Shown here: piece by piece, positions 10,665 through 22,267 of the stretch
Numbering within the stretch: the stretch's first letter is position 1
Layout of the letters: each line of letters begins with the position of its first letter
Source: Raphanus sativus
Lineage: Eukaryota; Streptophyta; Magnoliopsida; Brassicales; Brassicaceae
Reading direction: 5' to 3'
DNA length: 64,000 nt
Assembly (NCBI RefSeq): GCF_000801105.2
Contig: NC_079519.1
Location: 31,657,288 to 31,721,287 of the forward strand
Notes under the pieces: model-generated
The model's database searches: none
The model's input: the letters and a program-made list of their open reading frames with translations, nothing else
Told to the model about the DNA's origin: nothing
Position numbers and translations under genes: made by a program

Positions 10665-11348
10665 GGTAAAACTCAATCAAAAAGACCAATTATAGGGAAG
10701 ATAATGATTCTTTTTGTTTTTTGTCGTTTAGAGAGGATGAAGTGCATATATGCACAGCTTATGAATTTAAATCCCATATACATATGATTTGGATTGAACT
10801 CTCGTGGCATTAACATGATGTAAGTTGAAGTTAAATTCTTCAAATGTAGCCTAGTAAGAAGAAGAACACTAAATCCATTTTAAATATAACGGTTGTAAGT
10901 TGTGGTTGGGAAAAATATCTGTAGAAGTCCAAAATGGTAAAATGCCCACAACCAGTAAAGCTTCACTCTTGCTTGCTTTACAGGGTTCATGCTTCTTCTT
11001 CTTAAGCATATGACTTTACAGTGAAGCTCTTCACCAGGCTGAGCAAGATCCTAATCTTTTTTTCTATTGTAATGTATGTCTAAGTCTATGTGCACTATTT
11101 ATCATCATGTAGGAAACTAGAGTACCAGAGAGGCCAGGCCATGTTTTTATATATAGTTTTGTATTGGTTAATGATAATACTAGAAGTGTGTTTTTTCCAA
11201 AACCAACCAATATATTATAATAACCCTTTCTTCGTATCTTTGATATTGCATTATCTTGCTTTCAAGTTCCTTTTTGCATTACCAAAAAAAAAACTGCATT
11301 CATATTTGATAAAACAAAAGCTGCACGTACTACAAACAAACTGGTAGC

Positions 11349-12182
11349 TCAGTCTTCATAACTCTCATCTCCTGACATTGCGCCAAAATCATCTCCTTCG
11401 TTTGTTTCCTGCACACAATCAAATTTCATGTTTCAGGCAATACAAAACTATGCAAGCAAGGTGGTTCCTAACTGTGGATAAGAATGAATGAAAATGATAC
11501 CTGTTTTTTGTCCCAGTCTTTCAGCTTTGGGTTGGCTAACATGTAATTATCACGTAGAGGAGCCCAAGCAGGAGCTTCTTCTTCATTGGTATTTGACGTT
11601 TCTTGAGCCTGCACCATTAGACAAGAGCCTCACTAGTAAATTACCAAGGATACACTTATGGCTAATACTTTTGCTAACAGCTCTCATTAGTGAAAATGAT
11701 TCTTTCATTAATTTTCTCTATAGAAGCCATATCAGGACAGAACGCTAACTTGCTTATACGTCGGTCCAAAGGTAAAGATAAAGCATATTTCAGAGACAGA
11801 GAGCGAGAGAGAGAGAGTAGGAGATAACGTAGATTATGGAAAACCTTGGAGTCTGTTCTAGGTGGTTTCCCCAACTCCGAGAAGAATGCTTCTTTTCTCC
11901 TCTTCTTTAACACTAAATGGATGTTCCAACATAACACAAAGTTAGAGGGCAAGAATAAGACGATGGACTGAGAAGGGATTCATGCTAAAAGATCAATATC
12001 TAAAAAGCTTTTACCTTTAGCGTCCTTTGATCTAGAAGCATTCAAACCCTTCTGAGCATGTTGAGCCTTGTTTACCTGTTCAAAAAAAAGAGGTTTGAAT
12101 CAGAGGAACCACTCTCATACACTAAACAAGCTAAAAAAAAGGAGAAGTAGAAACAAACTTACAGCATTAAAAAGCTTGACCA
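11349..12182 (-). pseudogene. RRP15 3' fragment (exons 4-8), copy 1
   Basis: This stretch reproduces the last five coding exons of the complete RRP15 gene at 19872-21745. Exon 8 is 11349-11408, exon 7 is 11501-11608, exon 6 is 11845-11912, exon 5 is about 12014-12074 and exon 4 is about 12163-12182. Splice sites and frame look preserved, including the KKRRKEAFFSELGKPPR segment. Exons 1-3 are absent: homology to RRP15 ends about 70 bases upstream of exon 4, in intron 3, where SPH-locus sequence begins. It has no native promoter or start codon, so it is a gene fragment, although it could be transcribed from a neighbour. Confidence 0.9.
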
Positions 12183-13610
12183 CTATGATTCCACGAGTTC
12201 GTGGAACAAATAAAAAAGTTAGTAATTAAGGGAAAAAAAAAACACAAAACAATCTTCAAATTTTAAATCTTCACATTTGTCTTTTCAAATGATGGATTAT
12301 TTGTATTGAAAGTTCATATATCTAGAAGATAACCATCAGTTTGCGTAAATTTTTGGTATATCTGAAAAAGTCGAACTAACAAAATTTTCAATGTGATAAT
12401 TGACGTTGATCCTAGAAATACCATTCAACTGACAGAAATATAATCAACATTATAGAATAAAGCACATGCAACATTAACACAACATGTCACTCATGATAGA
12501 GATCATGTAATGTTACCTCAAATACTAGAATGGTGGTGTTTCATGGATGATTTATACAAAGAAAAAGCATTTTATTCGGGACAAAATTGGTATAATAATA
12601 TGGAAAATTTTGATAACAGAGGCAAGGAATAAACGACCAAGTCTTTCATCCCTTGATTCGAAAATAGAAATCCTCATCCGGATAATGAAATGCATGAAAA
12701 ATCTATATCAATTTTATATAATGTTTGCAACGGTTTATTCGTAATTAGTAAAAATGATTTCAGAACAAAAAAAAAATGACTACATTTCTAACATATTTGG
12801 AAAATATTAATCACATGCTCAAAAAGAATTTAGTTACTTTTAGTTCATACATATACCCAGATGTGGAATACAAGGATGTATAGTATATCACGTAATGTTC
12901 GGACACAACCATTTTTTATCGTCCATTTGGATTTAGAATAACCAATTTGGTTCATATAATTTTAGTTGAATCTTTTTGTTGCTGACAAAAATAAAAAAAA
13001 AATCTCACAAACATGGAAATAAACTTTCCCAAGTGAGTTCATGAAAAGAATGTTTTGAAAAAATAATTTCTATATATTCTGTCTAATTTACATGAAAAGA
13101 AAAAAAACTTTATGATCTAACTTTGTCTTTTTGTCAAAGAGTCGGCACAAATATTAACCGCAAAACAAAAATATTATCTGGCATATTACAGCTTCCATTA
13201 AATAGCTAAAGCTTTTTTCTCTTTTTAATAGCTAGCTAGGTGTTTTGCCCGCAAATGCCACATAATTTTATTATTACGAATACTTATTAGGTTACCTTTA
13301 TTAATCTTGAATACTTTAAATCAACATCAAATTATTTATATATAATCAAGTTTTTCATCATTATATATATGTTTATAATATATATATTATGAATATCATA
13401 GCTGTATTGTTTTTACTTCGTTTTTTAGCTTTTCGTGGTCAAAACTAATTTGAATGTTTGATTTATTTGGTATAGTCTTATTTGATTCACCTTATTTCTC
13501 GACCTCAAATTCTTTTTCAACCAAAGATTTGATTGGTTCATATATGTGTTTAAATTTAGCTATTACTTTTTTAATATTTACTAAAATAATAAAGCATGTT
13601 TACCAAAAAA

Positions 13611-13621
13611 ATCTATAAATA
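13611..13621 (+). promoter_or_regulatory. TATA box of SPH copy 1
   Basis: The sequence ATCTATAAATA lies about 65-73 bases before the SPH start codon and is the best core promoter motif there. Unit 2 has the same motif at the equivalent place (17871-17881). The diverged locus has CTATAACTATA instead. Confidence 0.5.
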
Positions 13622-13683
13622 TATTCCACTTTGTAATATCTATAAAATCATCTCTCTTCAACAAATATTTTATATAAAAGAAA

Positions 13684-14094
13684 ATGAATTACCTCGTATT
13701 TATGCTAGTTATTGCTATGTGTTTTGGTTTGAATGAAGGTTGTAATGTGAACACTTTAGAACTTCTAAATCAACTCAGTCCTGGTAGTATTCTAAAAGTT
13801 AATTGCTCATCTAATAGAAACCATGTTGAGCCTCTCCAAGAGGTAAAATTCAATGGAAAATATCGAGTGTCAGTTTTTGAGAAAGGCTTAGGAGAGAGAA
13901 TTGTATGGCGTTGCCTCTTGCGACATGGAAATAAAGTGGAAAATTCACAAACTATATGGCGTGCATACAGAGGAGCCAGAGAACCTCGATGTGGTGAAAT
14001 ACGTTCATGGATTGCTAAAGTTGATGGAATTTACATGGAGAAAAATTTAAAATCAGAAGGGCTCAGATATCATTGGATTGTTACTAAAAAATGA
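13684..14094 (+). CDS. S-protein homolog (plant self-incompatibility S1 family), copy 1
   Basis: A 136-residue intronless frame. It starts with a hydrophobic signal peptide (MNYLVFMLVIAMCFGLNEG), so the product is predicted to be secreted. The mature part has the S1/SPH pattern: an early NCSS (Cys41), IVWRCLLRHG (Cys77), a Trp-x-Ala-Tyr motif, PRCGEIRSW (Cys103) and VDGIYMEKN near the end. The family includes the poppy stigma self-incompatibility determinant. Most Brassicaceae members are small secreted proteins of unknown role with narrow, often reproductive expression. A TATA-like TCTATAAATAT lies about 70 bases upstream of the ATG. The protein is identical to that of copy 2. Family assignment is strong, function is open. 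Confidence 0.85.
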   Translation: MNYLVFMLVIAMCFGLNEGCNVNTLELLNQLSPGSILKVNCSSNRNHVEPLQEVKFNGKYRVSVFEKGLGERIVWRCLLRHGNKVENSQTIWRAYRGAREPRCGEIRSWIAKVDGIYMEKNLKSEGLRYHWIVTKK

Positions 14095-14928
14095 GGTTTG
14101 TCTTTTTGAAAGTTATTTACATTTTATGCTCAAATTAATTTTCTCATATGAGATAAAGCATCATATCATTTTTTAAATTATAATAATATACAAATAAATA
14201 TATTCTCTCTCTCTATATATATATATATCAGTTTATAATTTCGGTAAATAATCAGTTTATAATTTATTTTGTCTAGAATAAGAATGACCAGTAACCTTTA
14301 GATGTTAATATTGTTTATTTCCAAAACCTCATGTAAAACATTTGTCTGTACAATGTTTACCAAAATAATTGCATGGTTATTGACTTATTGTCATGTTTGT
14401 CACTACATTTGGTAAAACTAATTTTGATAACATTTAAAGAAACAATTTTCTTCAATAAAATGAAACACTATTTACGAAACGAGTTTCATAAAAATCAAAG
14501 AACTCAACATTTTGCTAAATAATCTTCGGAAAATAAGTGACCACCACGTTGTGGTTGGGAACTGGTATAGGAAGAGAAAGAGATGGCTTATAATGGAGAT
14601 TTGAATGCTCATACTTCTGTTGGGAACATGTGTGGTTCTTTGATAGTGGCTTGTGTTAAGAAGAAAAAGAAAGTGTAGAAGCAGACGTTGAAAGCATAGG
14701 GGAGGCTCAGGTTTAGGGTTAAGGTTCAAAGAAGTGTTGGGCTATTGCAAGTTTGTATGATTCATGGTGTTAGGCCATTAGCGTTGTATCTCTTCATCTT
14801 GAAACTTGTCCCTTACCCCTTACACGTTCTTGTATTGGTTACAGTTTTATCTAAGCCAAACAAGTAAATTATTTTAGAAAAGAGAAGAAAGCTGTAGAAG
14901 TTCTCCTTGCCTTTTGGTTCCGATTAAG
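14095..14928. other. 3' flank of SPH copy 1 within the tandem unit
   Basis: Contains a (CT)n(TA)n microsatellite near 14202-14229 and a segment from 14541 that is not shared with the fourth SPH locus. A short open frame on the minus strand (14472-14729) has no family resemblance. I see no gene. Confidence 0.6.
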
Positions 14929-15611
14929 GTAAAACTCAATCAAAAAGACCAATTATAGGGAAGATAATGATTCTTTTTGTTTTTTGTCGTTTAGAGAGGA
15001 TGAAGTGCATATATGCACAGCTTATGAATTTAAATCCCATATACATATGATTTGGATTGAACTCTCGTGGCATTAACATGATGTAAGTTGAAGTTAAATT
15101 CTTCAAATGTAGCCTAGTAAGAAGAAGAACACTAAATCCATTTTAAATATAACGGTTGTAAGTTGTGGTTGGGAAAAATATCTGTAGAAGTCCAAAATGG
15201 TAAAATGCCCACAACCAGTAAAGCTTCACTCTTGCTTGCTTTACAGGGTTCATGCTTCTTCTTCTTAAGCATATGACTTTACAGTGAAGCTCTTCACCAG
15301 GCTGAGCAAGATCCTAATCTTTTTTTCTATTGTAATGTATGTCTAAGTCTATGTGCACTATTTATCATCATGTAGGAAACTAGAGTACCAGAGAGGCCAG
15401 GCCATGTTTTTATATATAGTTTTGTATTGGTTAATGATAATACTAGAAGTGTGTTTTTTCCAAAACCAACCAATATATTATAATAACCCTTTCTTCGTAT
15501 CTTTGATATTGCATTATCTTGCTTTCAAGTTCCTTTTTGCATTACCAAAAAAAAAACTGCATTCATATTTGATAAAACAAAAGCTGCACGTACTACAAAC
15601 AAACTGGTAGC

Positions 15612-16443
15612 TCAGTCTTCATAACTCTCATCTCCTGACATTGCGCCAAAATCATCTCCTTCGTTTGTTTCCTGCACACAATCAAATTTCATGTTTCAGG
15701 CAATACAAAACTATGCAAGCAAGGTGGTTCCTAACTGTGGATAAGAATGAATGAAAATGATACCTGTTTTTTGTCCCAGTCTTTCAGCTTTGGGTTGGCT
15801 AACATGTAATTATCACGTAGAGGAGCCCAAGCAGGAGCTTCTTCTTCATTGGTATTTGACGTTTCTTGAGCCTGCACCATTAGACAAGAGCCTCACTAGT
15901 AAATTACCAAGGATACACTTATGGCTAATACTTTTGCTAACAGCTCTCATTAGTGAAAATGATTCTTTCATTAATTTTCTCTATAGAAGCCATATCAGGA
16001 CAGAACGCTAACTTGCTTATACGTCGGTCCAAAGGTAAAGATAAAGCATATTTCAGAGACAGAGAGCGAGAGAGAGAGAGTAGGAGATAACGTAGATTAT
16101 GGAAAACCTTGGAGTCTGTTCTAGGTGGTTTCCCCAACTCCGAGAAGAATGCTTCTTTTCTCCTCTTCTTTAACACTAAATGGATGTTCCAACATAACAC
16201 AAAGTTAGAGGGCAAGAATAAGACGATGGACTGAGAAGGGATTCATGCTAAAAGATCAATATCTAAAAAGCTTTTACCTTTAGCGTCCTTTGATCTAGAA
16301 GCATTCAAACCCTTCTGAGCATGTTGAGCCTTGTTTACCTGTTCAAAAAAAGAGGTTTGAATCAGAGGAACCACTCTCATACACTAAACAAGCTAAAAAA
16401 AGGAGAAGTAGAAACAAACTTACAGCATTAAAAAGCTTGACCA
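15612..16443 (-). pseudogene. RRP15 3' fragment (exons 4-8), copy 2
   Basis: Same fragment as copy 1, shifted by about 4.26 kb. Exons 8, 7 and 6 read identically to those of the complete gene. The exon 4-5 part carries the same differences from the complete gene as copy 1 does, such as AAGCTTTTTAAT in place of AAGCTATTTAAT in exon 4. No start codon or exons 1-3. Confidence 0.9.
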
Positions 16444-17943
16444 CTATGATTCCACGAGTTCGTGGAACAAATAAAAAAGTCAGTAATTAAGGGAAAAAAA
16501 AAACACAAAACAATCTTCAAATTTTAAATCTTCACATTTTTCTTTTCAAATGATGGATTATTTGTATTGAAAGTTCATATATCTAGAAGATAACCATCAG
16601 TTTGCGTAAATTTTTGGTATATCTGAAAAAGTCGAACTAACAAAATTTTCAATGTGATAATTGACGTTGATCCTAGAAATACCATTCAACTGACAGAAAT
16701 ATAATCAACATTATAGAATAAAGCACATGCAACATTAACACAACATGTCACTCATGATAGAGATCATGTAATGTTACCTCAAATACTAGAATGGTGGTGT
16801 TTCATGGATGATTTATACAAAGAAAAAGCATTTTATTCGGGACAAAATTGGTATAATAATATGGAAAATTTTGATAACAGAGGCAAGAAATAAACGACCA
16901 AGTCTTTCATCCCTTGATTCGAAAATAGAAATCCTCATCCGGATAATGAAATGCATGAAAAATCTATATCAATTTTATATAATGTTTGCAACGGTTTATT
17001 CGTAATTGGTAAAAATGATTTCAGAACAAAAAAAAATGACTACATTTCTAACATATTTGGAAAATATTAATCACATGCTCAAAAAGAATTTAGTTACTTT
17101 TAGTTCTTACATATACCCAGATGTGGAATACAAGGATGTATAGTATATCACGTAATGTTCGGACACAACCATTTTTTATCGTCCATTTGGATTTAGAATA
17201 ACCAATTTGGTTCATATAATTTTAGTTGAATCTTTTTGTTGCTGACAAAAATAAAAAAAAAATCTCACAAACATGGAAATAAACTTTCCCAAGTGAGTTC
17301 ATGAAAAGAATGTTTTGAAAAAATAATTTCCATATATTCTGTCTAATTTACATGAAAAGAAAAAAAACTTTATGATCTAACTTTGTCTTTTTGTCAAAGA
17401 GTCGGCACAAATATTAACCGCAAAACAAAAATATTATCTGGCATATTACAGCTTCCATTAAATAGCTAAAGCTTTTTTCTCTTTTTAATAGCTAGCTAGG
17501 TGTTTTGCCCGCAAATGCGACATAATTTTATTATTACGAATACTTATTAGGTTACCTTTATTAATCTTGAATACTTTAAATCAACATCAAATTATTTATA
17601 TATAATCAAGTTTTTCATCATTATATATATGTTTATAATATATATATTATGAATATCATAGCTGTATTGTTTTTACTTCGTTTTTTAGCTTTTCGTGGTC
17701 AAAACTAATTTGAATGTTTGATTTATTTGGTATAGTCTTATTTGATTCACCTTATTTCTCGACCTCAAATTCTTTTTCAACCAAAGATTTGATTGGTTCA
17801 TATATGTGTTTAAATTTAGCTATTACTTTTTTAATATTTACTAAAATAATAAAGCATGTTTACCAAAAAAATCTATAAATATAGTCCACTTTGTAATATC
17901 TATAAAATCATCTCTCTTCAACAAATATTTTATATAAAAGAAA

Positions 17944-18354
17944 ATGAATTACCTCGTATTTATGCTAGTTATTGCTATGTGTTTTGGTTTGAATGAAGGT
18001 TGTAATGTGAACACTTTAGAACTTCTAAATCAACTCAGTCCTGGTAGTATTCTAAAAGTTAATTGCTCATCTAATAGAAACCATGTTGAGCCTCTCCAAG
18101 AGGTAAAATTCAATGGAAAATATCGAGTGTCAGTTTTTGAGAAAGGCTTAGGAGAGAGAATTGTATGGCGTTGCCTCTTGCGACATGGAAATAAAGTGGA
18201 AAATTCACAAACTATATGGCGTGCATACAGAGGAGCCAGAGAACCTCGATGTGGTGAAATACGTTCATGGATTGCTAAAGTTGATGGAATTTACATGGAG
18301 AAAAATTTAAAATCAGAAGGGCTCAGATATCATTGGATTGTTACTAAAAAATGA
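17944..18354 (+). CDS. S-protein homolog (plant self-incompatibility S1 family), copy 2
   Basis: A 136-residue frame with the same predicted protein as copy 1: signal peptide of about 19 residues, Cys41, Cys77 and Cys103 of the S1 fold, the WRAYRGAREPRCGEIRSW region and the DGIYMEKN tail. Coding sequence, leader and at least 800 bases of 3' flank look identical to copy 1, so the pair arose very recently or was homogenised. Upstream, one base differs in the promoter (ATAGTCCAC here, ATATTCCAC in copy 1). Function is unknown beyond the family. Confidence 0.85.
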   Translation: MNYLVFMLVIAMCFGLNEGCNVNTLELLNQLSPGSILKVNCSSNRNHVEPLQEVKFNGKYRVSVFEKGLGERIVWRCLLRHGNKVENSQTIWRAYRGAREPRCGEIRSWIAKVDGIYMEKNLKSEGLRYHWIVTKK

Positions 18355-19188
18355 GGTTTGTCTTTTTGAAAGTTATTTACATTTTATGCTCAAATTAATT
18401 TTCTCATATGAGATAAAGCATCATATCATTTTTTAAATTATAATAATATACAAATAAATATATTCTCTCTCTCTATATATATATATATCAGTTTATAATT
18501 TCGGTAAATAATCAGTTTATAATTTATTTTGTCTAGAATAAGAATGACCAGTAACCTTTAGATGTTAATATTGTTTATTTCCAAAACCTCATGTAAAACA
18601 TTTGTCTGTACAATGTTTACCAAAATAATTGCATGGTTATTGACTTATTGTCATGTTTGTCACTACATTTGGTAAAACTAATTTTGATAACATTTAAAGA
18701 AACAATTTTCTTCAATAAAATGAAACACTATTTACGAAACGAGTTTCATAAAAATCAAAGAACTCAACATTTTGCTAAATAATCTTCGGAAAATAAGTGA
18801 CCACCACGTTGTGGTTGGGAACTGGTATAGGAAGAGAAAGAGATGGCTTATAATGGAGATTTGAATGCTCATACTTCTGTTGGGAACATGTGTGGTTCTT
18901 TGATAGTGGCTTGTGTTAAGAAGAAAAAGAAAGTGTAGAAGCAGACGTTGAAAGCATAGGGGAGGCTCAGGTTTAGGGTTAAGGTTCAAAGAAGTGTTGG
19001 GCTATTGCAAGTTTGTATGATTCATGGTGTTAGGCCATTAGCGTTGTATCTCTTCATCTTGAAACTTGTCCCTTACCCCTTACACGTTCTTGTATTGGTT
19101 ACAGTTTTATCTAAGCCAAACAAGTAAATTATTTTAGAAAAGAGAAGAAAGCTGTAGAAGTTCTCCTTGCCTTTTGGTTCCGATTAAG
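18355..19188. other. 3' flank of SPH copy 2 within the tandem unit
   Basis: Same content as the 3' flank in unit 1, including the short (CT)n(TA)n run. No gene seen. Confidence 0.6.
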
Positions 19189-20438
19189 GTAAAACTCAAT
19201 CAAAAAGACCAATTATAGGGAAGATAATGATTCTTTTTGTTTTTTGTCGTTTAGAGAGGATGAAGTGCATATATGCACAGCTTATGAATTTAAATCCCAT
19301 ATACATATGATTTGGATTGAACTCTCGTGGCATTAACATGATGTAAGTTGAAGTTAAATTCTTCAAATGTAGCCTAGTAAGAAGAAGAACACTAAATCCA
19401 TTTTAAATATAACGGTTGTAAGTTGTGGTTGGGAAAAATATCTGTAGAAGTCCAAAATGGTAAAATGCCCACAACCAGTAAAGCTTCACTCTTGCTTGCT
19501 TTACAGGGTTCATGCTTCTTCTTCTTAAGCATATGACTTTACAGTGAAGCTCTTCACCAGGCTGAGCAAGATCCTAATCTTTTTTTCTATTGTAATGTAT
19601 GTCTAAGTCTATGTGCACTATTTATCATCATGTAGGAAACTAGAGTACCAGAGAGGCCAGGCCATGTTTTTATATATAGTTTTGTATTGGTTAATGATAA
19701 TACTAGAAGTGTGTTTTTTCCAAAACCAACCAATATATTATAATAACCCTTTCTTCGTATCTTTGATATTGCATTATCTTGCTTTCAAGTTCCTTTTTGC
19801 ATTACCAAAAAAAAAACTGCATTCATATTTGATAAAACAAAAGCTGCACGTACTACAAACAAACTGGTAGCTCAGTCTTCATAACTCTCATCTCCTGACA
19901 TTGCGCCAAAATCATCTCCTTCGTTTGTTTCCTGCACACAATCAAATTTCATGTTTCAGGCAATACAAAACTATGCAAGCAAGGTGGTTCCTAACTGTGG
20001 ATAAGAATGAATGAAAATGATACCTGTTTTTTGTCCCAGTCTTTCAGCTTTGGGTTGGCTAACATGTAATTATCACGTAGAGGAGCCCAAGCAGGAGCTT
20101 CTTCTTCATTGGTATTTGACGTTTCTTGAGCCTGCACCATTAGACAAGAGCCTCACTAGTAAATTACCAAGGATACACTTATGGCTAATACTTTTGCTAA
20201 CAGCTCTCATTAGTGAAAATGATTCTTTCATTAATTTTCTCTATAGAAGCCATATCAGGACAGAACGCTAACTTGCTTATACGTCGGTCCAAAGGTAAAG
20301 ATAAAGCATATTTCAGAGACAGAGAGCGAGAGAGAGAGAGTAGGAGATAACGTAGATTATGGAAAACCTTGGAGTCTGTTCTAGGTGGTTTCCCCAACTC
20401 CGAGAAGAATGCTTCTTTTCTCCTCTTCTTTAACACTA
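19189..20438. repeat. Tandem unit 3 (partial), merging into the complete RRP15 gene
   Basis: The first 1,250 bases of the unit recur with no difference that I can see from units 1 and 2. At 20439, three bases beyond the exon 6 acceptor of RRP15, identity drops abruptly to loose similarity (indels and many substitutions), and RRP15 exons 5 to 1 follow. The sharp edge marks a recombination or gene-conversion boundary. Confidence 0.95.
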
Positions 20439-21745
20439 ACGGATGTTCCAATATAACGCAAAAAAAGGGCAAGAATAAGACGATGGACAGAGAAGGGGTT
20501 CATGCTAAAAGATCAATATCTAGAAAGCTTTTACCTTTAGCGTCCTTTGACCTAGAAGCATTCAAACCCTTCTGAGCATGTTGAGCCTTGTTTACCTGCT
20601 CAAAAAAAGAGCTTTGAATAGCTTGACCACTATTAAAAAATTTGAATAGCTCTCACCATTAAAACCACTCTCATAGACTAAAACAAGCTAAAGAAAAGAA
20701 GTAGAAACAAACTTACAGCATTAAATAGCTTGACCACTATGATTCCACGAGTTCATGGAACAAAAAAAAAAAGTCAGTAATTAAGGAAAAGAAGAAAAAA
20801 ACAAAAAAAAAATCTTTTCAGCATTGAGGAAAACCATACCTCCTTTAGTTGCAACACCTATAAGAACCTTCTCACGAGACTCCAAATGGTTTGCAGGTTT
20901 AACATGCCCTTTCTCAGCAACCTTAAACCACATTGTTGCAACAAGTCATCATAAAAAAATCACAAAAAAAAAAAAGAATAGTGAGTGAATGCAAAACCAA
21001 AAAACCATACCAAATGTTTAGCCTTTCTGGCTTGACCCTTAGCCTTCTTCTCAGCTTCCTCATCAGCTAGCTTCTGTGCAATAAGATGCTTATGTGCTGA
21101 TAAAACAGGTCCCTGTTCCACAAACCCCATCACAACAGTTTTAATCAGTGTTCTAAAAATTGGTCAGAACAAAACAATTTTTTTTTCAAACAGATTTTTT
21201 TTTTAATATTCAGAAAATCAATTTTAATCCTCTATAAAGAGTCTAAATTAGAGTAAATAGAATTGAGATCTGTCTCTCTCTCTCACCAATGCATCATCTC
21301 CTTTACTCTTCATGATAGATTTAAAAGCCATCTTGAACGCATTGCATCCATCATCATCACCGAACCTAGCGATCCCAGACTGAATCTCCCCGTGATCCTC
21401 CCCGTCAGAGTCCCCGTCCTTGTCGGAGCCTTCATCTTCCTCTTCGACTTCGTCGTAGTTCGGTCCCATGTTAGCATCGGAGAAGATCTTCTCGCGGATG
21501 GTTACCTTCTTCGATTCGTCTTCTTCTTCTTCTTCCTCGTCGTCGTCAGAGTCTGAGTTGTAGTCTCTCGCTCTCTTCTGAAAGAGCTTCTTGTTCTTCT
21601 GAGTGAGCTTGAACCTGTCGGAGGAAGGAGGTCGTGTCTTTTGCTTCTTGTTCTTTGACTTCCCGCCGTTCTTGGCGCCGACTCTTCTCTTTCCTCTGCC
21701 TCTCTCGGACACCGCCGCCGCGTGAGTTTCATCTCCGGTGGACAT
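19872..21745 (-). CDS. RRP15: RRP15-like ribosomal RNA processing protein
   Basis: Eight coding exons on the minus strand: 21745-21287, 21112-21011, 20921-20840, 20736-20717, 20595-20535, 20435-20368, 20131-20024 and 19931-19872. All join in frame through GT-AG introns to give 319 residues. The N-terminus is basic and low-complexity (RGRGKRRVGAKNGGKSKNKK), followed by an acidic run of Asp/Glu. The conserved Rrp15 region follows: MAFKSIMKSKGDDALGPVLS, the LADEEAEKKAKGQARKAKHL helix, VAEKGHVKP, LIGVATKGVVKLFNAV, KKRRKEAFFSELGK and WAPLRDNYML. The yeast family member is a nucleolar pre-60S factor needed for 25S and 5.8S rRNA maturation. Here the role is inferred from family. Start MSTGDET is the first ATG in the frame. 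By remembered gene order it matches Arabidopsis At5g48240. It is the only complete copy; two 3' fragments lie next to it. Confidence 0.92.
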
Positions 21746-22267
21746 TTTTTTAGTCGGTTTTTTTTCTTCTGACGGCTGCTCTCTCTGTGGAAGTTTTTTT
21801 CAAGGCAGAACAGGGAGATAGGGTTTTGTATCCTTTTAAAACCTTTTGCTTTCGTTTATTACATTGTTAATCTAATCGCTAATTTAAAAATTAAAATAAA
21901 ATAACTGAAAATATGTGGTTTGATTAGACTCCGGTTTAATCACGATTTATGTCTGACCAAATTTTTATTAGGCTCTGGTTTAGTATTCGGTAACCAAACT
22001 GATTAGAATTTGGGTTTATAAATGAATCCACCGAATCGCAATAATTCCGAGACCACGGTCTTTGGTTTTAACCACTTTTTTAATTTGGTTCCCGTTTAAT
22101 TCCGACCAAACGCATCAAGTTTTGGTTATATCTACGGATTCCCATAAGGCCATAACCATAAACCTGAGGAGACAACTATAGGCCACCGGGCAGGTCCAGG
22201 AGGCACCATCATCATTCTGATCACAAACCTACAAAAGGCGAAACACAAAGAGCATCACCACATAATT
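21746..22267. other. Upstream region of RRP15
   Basis: Contains the RRP15 leader and promoter (minus strand) and then AT-rich sequence rich in GGTTTAAT/GGTTTTA phrases up to the CACTA-like end at 22268. No coding pattern seen. Confidence 0.6.

Larger units (their letters stand above)
10665..14928. repeat. Tandem unit 1 (4,264 bp): RRP15 fragment plus SPH gene
   Basis: First copy of a direct repeat. It begins at GGTAAAACTCAATC and the same sequence restarts at 14929. The left about 1.6 kb is the downstream flank and exons 8-4 of RRP15 on the minus strand. The right about 2.7 kb is an SPH gene with its promoter and downstream flank. By eye, units 1 and 2 differ by about a dozen substitutions and homopolymer indels, nearly all between 12070 and 13630, so identity exceeds 99.5 percent. 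The unit junction (CGATTAA then GGTAAAAC) shows no obvious transposon ends. Confidence 0.97.
14929..19188. repeat. Tandem unit 2 (4,260 bp): RRP15 fragment plus SPH gene
   Basis: Second direct copy of the unit, offset 4,264 from unit 1 and followed at 19189 by the start of unit 3. Content and order match unit 1. Differences are single bases (for example 16555, 16887, 17007, 17106, 17331, 17519 and 17884) and A-run lengths. Confidence 0.97.

Noticed and set aside
11090..11347. Repeated open frames at 11090, 15353 and 19613 (85 aa) and at 11488, 15751 and 20011 (86 aa)
   Set aside because: They lie antisense to, or downstream of, RRP15 exons 8 and 7 and repeat only because the DNA is duplicated. 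They have no protein family resemblance.
14472..14729. Minus-strand frame in units 1 and 2 (85 aa)
   Set aside because: Low-complexity hydrophobic composition, no start context or family signature. Not shared by the fourth SPH locus.
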